Positions 54,915 through 64,000 of a stretch of 64,000 nucleotides of DNA are shown here, piece by piece. Numbering within the stretch: position 1 is the stretch's first letter; every line of letters begins with the position of its first letter. The DNA is from Geodermatophilus sp. DSM 45219. Lineage in GTDB: Bacteria > Actinomycetota > Actinomycetes > Mycobacteriales > Geodermatophilaceae. The notes under the pieces are model-generated. The model had not been told where the DNA came from and made no database searches. It was given only the letters and a program-made list of their open reading frames with translations. The translations under genes and the position numbers were made by a program. The stretch is from NCBI RefSeq assembly GCF_900104025.1, contig NZ_FNIQ01000003.1:558001-622000 (forward strand). Reading direction: 5' to 3'.

Positions 54915-56447
54915 CTAGGCCGCGTGGGCGCGTCGCTCCCCGACCGCGGCCGCCGTCCCCTGCTCGGCCGCGCGGCAGATGTTGCGCACCATGCCGCCGA
55001 AGATGGGGCCGTGGAAGGGCTGCAGCACCCACCAGTAGAGGTTGCCGAACAGCCCGGTCGGCTTGAACGTCGCCTTCTGCCGCAGCCGGGTGCGCCCGTG
55101 CTCCTGTTCCACGTGGAACTCCAGCCAGGCGAGGCCCGGGAGCCGCATCTCGGCGCGCAGCCGAAGCAGCCGGCGCTCGTCGAGCGTCTCGACCCGCCAG
55201 AAGTCCAGGGCCTCGCCCACGTAGAGGTCCGACGGTGACCGCCGTCCGCGCCGCAGGCCCACCCCGCCGACCGCACGGTCGAGCCAGCCGCGCACCTCCC
55301 AGGCCAGCGGGAAGGAGTACCAGCCGGTGTCCCCGCCGATCCCCTCCACCACCCGCCACAGCTGCTCGGGCGTCGCGTCGGTCTCCCGCGTGCGCTCGTC
55401 GAGGTGCAGCGTGCCGCCGGCCCAGTCCGGGTCGGTCGGCAGCGGGTCGGACGGCGCCCCGGGGACCGACGCCGAGGACCACCGGGTGGCCACGGTCGCG
55501 TCCTTGACCCGCTGGATCGCCAGCCGCACCGACTCGTCGAAGGGCAGCAGTCCCTCCGGCGGGTCCGGGACGTACCGCGCGATGTCGTGCTCGGAGCACA
55601 CGACGGTGTTGCGCAGCGACTCCACCAGCGGGCGGGCGATGGACGCCGGCACCGGGGTGACCACGCCGACCCAGTGGCTGGAGAGCCCGGGGCTGAGCAC
55701 CGGGACCGGCAGGATCCGCCGCCTCGACAGCCCGGCCACCGCGGCGAAGCGCTGCATCATCTCCAGGTAGGTCATGACGTCCGGCCCGCCGATGTCGAAG
55801 CAGCGGTGCACCTCGCGCGGCAGCGTCGCGCAGCCGACCAGGTAGCGCAGCACGTCGCGGATGGCGATCGGCTGGATCCGGCTGTGCACCCAGCGCGGCG
55901 TGACCATCACCGGCAGCCGCTCGGTCAGGTAGCGCAGCATCTCGAAGGACGCCGACCCCGAGCCCAGCACCACCGCGGCCCGCAGGACGGCGGTCGGGAC
56001 GCCGGAGTGCAGCAGGATCTCGGCGACCTCCGCCCGCGAGCGCAGGTGCGGGGACAGCTCCTCGCCGTCGGGCTCGAGCCCGCCGAGGTAGACCAGCCGG
56101 CCGACCCCGGCCTCCCGCGCGGCATGGGCCATCACCCGCGCCGTCCGCCGGTCGGTCTGCTCGAACTCCTCGCCGGTGCTCAGCGCGTGGATCAGGTAGT
56201 AGACGACGTCGACGCCCTCGCAGGCGGCGGCGACCGCCTCGGCGTCGCCGGCGTCGGCCCGGGCGATCTCGACCTCTCCGGCCCACGGGTGGTCCCGCAG
56301 CCGCTCGGGCGTGCGGGTCATGACCCGCACCCTGTGCCCGGCGGCGAGGAGCTCGGGGACGAGCCGCCCGCCGATGTAGCCGGTCGCCCCGGTGACGAGG
56401 CAGGTCCGCGGGGACGGGGCGGGGGTGGTGCCGTGGGTCTCGGCCAT
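54915..56447 (-). CDS. NAD(P)-binding protein with DUF2867 domain
   Basis: A 510-residue two-domain protein. The N-terminal part is an atypical short-chain dehydrogenase with NAD(P)-binding VTGATGYIGGRLVPELLAAG near residue 19 and later YLGGLEPDGEELS. The C-terminal part (from about 350) matches DUF2867, a START-like ligand-binding fold (GWYSFPLAWEVRGWLDRAVGG). The same fusion is widespread in actinobacteria with no assigned reaction. A perfect parS site lies inside the gene. It is divergent from the permease. Confidence 0.85.
   Translation of the reverse strand: MAETHGTTPAPSPRTCLVTGATGYIGGRLVPELLAAGHRVRVMTRTPERLRDHPWAGEVEIARADAGDAEAVAAACEGVDVVYYLIHALSTGEEFEQTDRRTARVMAHAAREAGVGRLVYLGGLEPDGEELSPHLRSRAEVAEILLHSGVPTAVLRAAVVLGSGSASFEMLRYLTERLPVMVTPRWVHSRIQPIAIRDVLRYLVGCATLPREVHRCFDIGGPDVMTYLEMMQRFAAVAGLSRRRILPVPVLSPGLSSHWVGVVTPVPASIARPLVESLRNTVVCSEHDIARYVPDPPEGLLPFDESVRLAIQRVKDATVATRWSSASVPGAPSDPLPTDPDWAGGTLHLDERTRETDATPEQLWRVVEGIGGDTGWYSFPLAWEVRGWLDRAVGGVGLRRGRRSPSDLYVGEALDFWRVETLDERRLLRLRAEMRLPGLAWLEFHVEQEHGRTRLRQKATFKPTGLFGNLYWWVLQPFHGPIFGGMVRNICRAAEQGTAAAVGERRAHAA
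55105..55120. promoter_or_regulatory. parS site inside the DUF2867 gene
   Basis: GTTCCACGTGGAAC (55106-55119) is perfect and lies in codons for EFHVEQE, about 14 kb from parAB on the dnaN side of oriC. Confidence 0.8.
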
Positions 56448-56577
56448 GTCCCGAGTGTCCGGCGTGGTCGCCGCGCGCGCACGGGTCGCGTGGAGTCGCT
56501 CCACCCGCCACCATCGGGAGGGTCCCTCGACCAACGGCGGTCGCGTCCACCGGCACCAGTCGAGCAGGGGGTCCCTC

Positions 56578-60424
<3,847 letters not shown>

Positions 60425-60426
60425 GT

Positions 60427-60520
60427 CGGAGGACCCCCGTCCTCCCCACCCCTCGCAGGAGGAGGACCCCATCCCGCTCACCGCTCGCGGTGAGCCTCCG
60501 GATGGGGCCGGCCTCTGAAG
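60427..60520 (+). repeat. dispersed hairpin element, copy F, between gyrB and gyrA
   Basis: The outer stem is CCCCATCC (60467-60474) with GGATGGGG (60500-60507). The inner stem is CTCACCGC (60477-60484) with GCGGTGAG (60487-60494) around a two-base loop. A truncated second copy precedes it. It could partly terminate between the gyrase genes. Confidence 0.7.
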
Positions 60521-60554
60521 CAGCACCCGTGAACCGATCTTGAGGACCTGAACC

Positions 60555-63023
60555 GTGACCGAGACACCCGCCCGCGACCGCATCGAGCCGGTCGACCTCC
60601 AGCAGGAGATGCAGCGCAGCTACATCGACTACGCGATGTCGGTCATCGTCGGCCGCGCACTCCCCGAGGTCCGCGACGGCCTCAAGCCGGTGCACCGGCG
60701 CGTGCTGTACGCGATGTACGACCAGGGCTTCCGCCCCGACCGGAGCTACGTCAAGTGCGCCCGCGTCGTCGGCGAGGTCATGGGCAACTACCACCCGCAC
60801 GGCGACTCGGCGATCTACGACGCCCTCGTGCGGCTGGCCCAGCCGTGGGCGATGCGCTACCCCCTCATCGACGGCCAGGGCAACTTCGGCTCCCCGGGCA
60901 ACGACCCGGCGGCGGCCATGCGCTACACCGAGGCCCGGCTGACCCCGCTGGCCATGGAGATGCTGGCCAACATCGACGAGGACACCGTCGACTTCCAGCC
61001 CAACTACGACGGCAAGAACCAGGAGCCCCTGGTCCTGCCCGGGCGGATCCCGAACCTGCTGGTCAACGGCTCGGCCGGCATCGCCGTCGGCATGGCCACC
61101 AACATGCCCCCGCACAACCTGCGCGAGGTCTCGGCCGCCGTCTTCTGGGTGCTCGAGCACCCCGACGCCGAGCCCGAGGAGGCGCTGACCGCCTGCATGG
61201 AGCGGGTGAAGGGCCCCGACTTCCCGACCGCGGGCCTCATCGTCGGCCGCGAGGGCATCGAGGACGCCTACCGCACCGGCCGCGGCTCGGTGCGCATGCG
61301 GGCGGTCGTCACCGTCGAGGAGGACGCCCGGGGCCGGGTGCAGCTGGTCGTCACCGAGCTGCCCTACCAGGTCAACCCGGACAACCTGGCCGAGGCGATC
61401 GCCGAGGGGGTCAAGGACGGCCGGCTGCAGGGCATCAGCGAGATCGCCGACGAGTCCAGCGACCGGGTCGGCCGCCGGCTGGTCATCACGCTGCGCCGCG
61501 ACGCCGTGGCCAAGGTCGTGCTGAACAACCTCTACAAGCACACCCAGCTGCAGACGACGTTCGGCTGCAACATGCTCTCGATCGTCGACGGCGTCCCGCG
61601 GACGCTGCGCCTCGACGAGCTGATCCGCTACTTCGTCCTGCACCAGATCGAGGTCATCCAGCGGCGGACCCGCTACCGGCTGCGCAAGGCAGAGGAGCGC
61701 GCGCACATCCTGCGCGGTCTGGCCAAGGCGCTCGACCAGCTCGACGCGGTCATCGCCCTCATCCGGTCCAGCGAGTCCGCCGACGCGGCGCGCAGCGGCC
61801 TGATGGAGCTGCTGGACATCGACGAGATCCAGGCGACCGCGATCCTGGACATGCAGCTGCGCCGGCTGGCCGCCCTGGAGCGGCAGCGCATCCTCGACGA
61901 GCTCGGCGAGCTGGAGGCCCGCATCGCCGACCTGCAGGCGATCCTCGACTCCCCGCAGCGGCAGCGGCAGATCATCCACGACGAGCTCGCCGAGATCGTG
62001 GAGAAGTACGGCGACGACCGGCGCACGAAGTTCGTGGCCAACGACGGCGACGTCTCCATGGAGGACCTCATCGCCGAGGAGGAGGTCGTCGTCACCATCA
62101 CCCGCACCGGGTACGCCAAGCGCACCAAGAGCGACCTCTACCGGTCGCAGCGCCGCGGCGGCAAGGGCGTGATGGGTGCGGCGCTGAAGCAGGACGACAT
62201 CGTCGACCACTTCTTCGTGGGCTCCACCCACGACTGGATCCTCTTCTTCACCAACAAGGGCCGGGTCTACCGGGCCAAGGCCTACGAGCTGCCCGAGGCC
62301 AACCGCACCGCCCGCGGCGCGCACGTGGCCAACATCCTGGCCTTCCAGCCGGACGAGAAGATCGCCCAGGTCATGCAGATCAAGGACTACGGGGTCGCCC
62401 CGTACCTGGTCCTGGCCACCGCGAACGGCCAGGTGAAGAAGACCCGGCTGACCGACTTCGACTCCCCGCGCAGCGGCGGCGTCATCGCCATCAACCTGCG
62501 GGACGGCGACGAGCTGGTCGGCGCCGCGCTCATCGACCCGGAGCAGGACCTGCTGCTGGTCACCCGCAAGGCGATGTCGATCCGGTTCAAGGCCGACGAC
62601 GCCACGCTGCGGCCGATGGGCCGGGCCACCGAGGGCGTCCGCGGCATCTCGCTGTCCGACGACGACTCGCTGCTGTCGATGATGGTGGTCGAGGAGGGCG
62701 TCGACGTCCTGGTGGCCACCGAGCGCGGCTTCGCCAAGCGGACCGGGATCGAGAACTACCCGGCGCAGGGCCGCGGCGGCAAGGGCGTGCTCACCGCGGA
62801 CCCCAAGGCGCGCAAGGGCAACCTGGTCGGGGCGCTGGCGGTGCGGCTCGGTGACGAGCTGTACGCGATCACCTCCGGCGGCGGGGTGATCCGGACCCCG
62901 GTCAACGGCGTCCGGCACAACAAGGACCGCGCCACCATGGGTGTCAAGCTCATGAACTTGCCGGAAGACGTGTCGATCGTGGCGATCGCCCGTACGACGG
63001 ACAACGACGAGCCCGCCGCCTAG
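60555..63023 (+). CDS. gyrA: DNA gyrase subunit A
   Basis: An 822-residue breakage-reunion subunit. The catalytic Tyr is in [11 protein letters not shown] (about 125). The quinolone pocket reads [12 protein letters not shown], with Ser at the position that is Ala in M. tuberculosis. The C-terminal beta-pinwheel has the GyrA-box-like RRGGKGVMG. The GTG at 60555 lies 130 bp after gyrB. Confidence 0.97.
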   Translation: MTETPARDRIEPVDLQQEMQRSYIDYAMSVIVGRALPEVRDGLKPVHRRVLYAMYDQGFRPDRSYVKCARVVGEVMGNYHPHGDSAIYDALVRLAQPWAMRYPLIDGQGNFGSPGNDPAAAMRYTEARLTPLAMEMLANIDEDTVDFQPNYDGKNQEPLVLPGRIPNLLVNGSAGIAVGMATNMPPHNLREVSAAVFWVLEHPDAEPEEALTACMERVKGPDFPTAGLIVGREGIEDAYRTGRGSVRMRAVVTVEEDARGRVQLVVTELPYQVNPDNLAEAIAEGVKDGRLQGISEIADESSDRVGRRLVITLRRDAVAKVVLNNLYKHTQLQTTFGCNMLSIVDGVPRTLRLDELIRYFVLHQIEVIQRRTRYRLRKAEERAHILRGLAKALDQLDAVIALIRSSESADAARSGLMELLDIDEIQATAILDMQLRRLAALERQRILDELGELEARIADLQAILDSPQRQRQIIHDELAEIVEKYGDDRRTKFVANDGDVSMEDLIAEEEVVVTITRTGYAKRTKSDLYRSQRRGGKGVMGAALKQDDIVDHFFVGSTHDWILFFTNKGRVYRAKAYELPEANRTARGAHVANILAFQPDEKIAQVMQIKDYGVAPYLVLATANGQVKKTRLTDFDSPRSGGVIAINLRDGDELVGAALIDPEQDLLLVTRKAMSIRFKADDATLRPMGRATEGVRGISLSDDDSLLSMMVVEEGVDVLVATERGFAKRTGIENYPAQGRGGKGVLTADPKARKGNLVGALAVRLGDELYAITSGGGVIRTPVNGVRHNKDRATMGVKLMNLPEDVSIVAIARTTDNDEPAA

Positions 63024-63035
63024 TCTGTGGGTGAT

Positions 63036-63088
63036 GACGGAGGAGGCGTGGCCCACACCCCCGGTGCCGGCGCCCCGCCTCCTCCGTC
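63036..63088 (+). terminator. terminator after gyrA
   Basis: A perfect 13-bp stem, GACGGAGGAGGCG (63036-63048) with 63076-63088, and a 27-base GC-rich loop, starts 13 bases after the gyrA stop. Confidence 0.75.
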
Positions 63089-63191
63089 CCAGCCACCAGG
63101 GATCTGACCGGCGCCCGGGTGCCCCCGGCCGCACGGCGGGGACCCCGGGTGCGAGGCAGCGGCGAGGGCCGCTGGGGAACGGGAGACTCGC

Positions 63192-63899
63192 ATGAGCGAC
63201 CGGACACAGGGTTCGGTGCGCACCGGGTCCCGGGCCGGGGAGACCGCCCCGGCACAGGGGACGGCGACCGGCCAGCAGCCCGCGGCCGACGGCACCCCGT
63301 CCGTGGGGTCCACCCAGTCCATCCCCGGCGCGCACACCGCACGGACCCAGGCCGCCGCCGACGGTGCGGTCCCGGCCGAGGCCACGGCCCCGGTCCCGGG
63401 GATGCCCGCCTCCGGGACCCAGGCCGTCGTCCCGCCGGCCACCGGTGCCCAGGCGGCGACCGGGGCCGCGGCGGCGACGGGCAGCGCTGCGGCCACCGGC
63501 CCGGCGAAGGCCTCTTCGGGCAAGGCCGCCCGGGGCCCCCGCCGTGCGCGGCTGCAGCTGCGGCACATCGACACGTTCTCCGCGCTGAAGATCTCGCTGG
63601 TCCTGTCCATCGCGATGTTCTTCATCTGGATGGTCGCCGTCGGGATCCTCTACGGCGCGCTCTCCGGCCTCGGCGTCTTCGACACCCTCAACGACCTGTT
63701 CGGCCAGCTCGGCACCGCCTCGGGTGCCGACGGCGGCAGCGAGGTCATCACCCCCGGCATCGTCTTCGGCGGCGCCGCGGTCATCGGGGCCATCAACATC
63801 GTGCTGATGACCGCGCTGTGCACCGTGGCGGCGTTCATCTACAACATGTGCTCCGACCTGGTCGGGGGCCTCGAGGTCACCCTCTCCGAACGGGACTGA
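63192..63899 (+). CDS. DUF3566 membrane protein
   Basis: A 235-residue protein. The first 115 residues are Ala/Thr/Pro-rich and disordered. The DUF3566 domain follows, with two membrane helices (ISLVLSIAMFFIWMVAVGIL and a second around residues 195-220). It corresponds to Rv0007, always just after gyrA in actinobacteria; function unknown. Confidence 0.88.
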   Translation: MSDRTQGSVRTGSRAGETAPAQGTATGQQPAADGTPSVGSTQSIPGAHTARTQAAADGAVPAEATAPVPGMPASGTQAVVPPATGAQAATGAAAATGSAAATGPAKASSGKAARGPRRARLQLRHIDTFSALKISLVLSIAMFFIWMVAVGILYGALSGLGVFDTLNDLFGQLGTASGADGGSEVITPGIVFGGAAVIGAINIVLMTALCTVAAFIYNMCSDLVGGLEVTLSERD

Positions 63900-63900
63900 G

Positions 63901-63977
63901 GGCGGGCCACCCTTCCCCCCATGCCTCGCACGCGCAGGCGGAGGGCCCCTGAAGGGTGGCCGTTCCAGTACGTCACC
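63901..63977 (+). repeat. dispersed hairpin element, copy G
   Basis: A full copy with a perfect 11-bp stem, GGCCACCCTTC (63905-63915) with GAAGGGTGGCC (63951-63961), and tail GTTCCAGTACGTCACC. It begins right after the DUF3566 stop. Confidence 0.8.
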
Positions 63978-64000
63978 AGGCTCGCGCTGGGACCAGGGAC

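Noticed and set aside
56448-56577. Possible riboswitch upstream of the APC permease
   Set aside because: Only a 6-bp hairpin (GTGGAG-TCG-CTCCAC, 56490-56504) is visible; no known aptamer core was recognised.

Overview
The window is chromosomal DNA of a very high-GC actinobacterium and contains the replication origin. GTG starts are common, genes often overlap by 4 bp (GTGA/ATGA), and many start codons sit directly behind a -10 hexamer. Gene content and order follow the dnaA-proximal region of Actinomycetota (Mycobacterium tuberculosis Rv3907c to Rv0007, plus the Rv0046c-Rv0058 block on the same side of the origin as in Streptomyces). Composition and gene set suggest a Geodermatophilaceae-like organism (Blastococcus, Geodermatophilus, Modestobacter); that family assignment is an inference.

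Layout. 0.2-8.5 kb is accessory: a methyltransferase, a PucR-type regulator divergent from a ferredoxin-reductase/fatty-acid-desaturase pair, a secreted LGFP-repeat protein and a secreted esterase. 8.7-13.5 kb is the minus-strand operon rpsF-ssb-rpsR-rplI, followed by dnaB, whose ATPase P-loop is interrupted by a 415-residue intein. 13.7-24.2 kb holds endonuclease IV, a GT87 membrane glycosyltransferase, a class A penicillin-binding protein, a DUF5318 protein, a PadR regulator, inositol-phosphate synthase, a lipoprotein, YqgE and an MFS exporter. 24.2-38.9 kb holds a metalloprotease, the CCA-adding enzyme, a Nudix hydrolase, a DUF6049 protein, MurJ and a separate pseudokinase, thioredoxin reductase and thioredoxin, a CwlM-like protein, an aminotransferase and a Ddl-like ligase. 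38.9-44.5 kb is the minus-strand run rpmH-rnpA-yidD-yidC-khpB-rsmG-parA-parB. dnaA, the origin region (about 46.9-47.86 kb), dnaN, gnd, recF, dciA, an unknown gene, an ABC exporter, an NAD(P)-binding protein, an APC permease, gyrB, gyrA and a DUF3566 protein fill the rest.

How the genes fit together. Initiation (dnaA, oriC), helicase and its loader (dnaB, dciA), clamp (dnaN), SSB, recF and gyrase are here. So is segregation: parA, parB and seven parS-like palindromes spread over about 49 kb. A third theme is cell-wall precursor export and its control (MurJ, pseudokinase, CwlM, PBP, Ddl-like), and a fourth is membrane-protein insertion (yidC, yidD).

Most interesting signals. (1) The dnaB intein has class 3 (Trp-Cys-Thr) features and an extra cysteine-rich zinc-finger-like module. 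(2) A 171-bp tract of about 50% GC inside the dnaB C-terminal extein surrounds the second known DnaB intein site (RESG/SIEQD). (3) A perfect LexA/SOS box and an oriC-like DnaA-box cluster lie upstream of dnaB. (4) Eleven copies of an intergenic hairpin element have stems that change in a compensatory way, and some copies are nested. (5) A 17-codon leader ORF has its stop codon overlapping the dnaN start. No tRNA, rRNA, CRISPR array, transposase or prophage was recognised.
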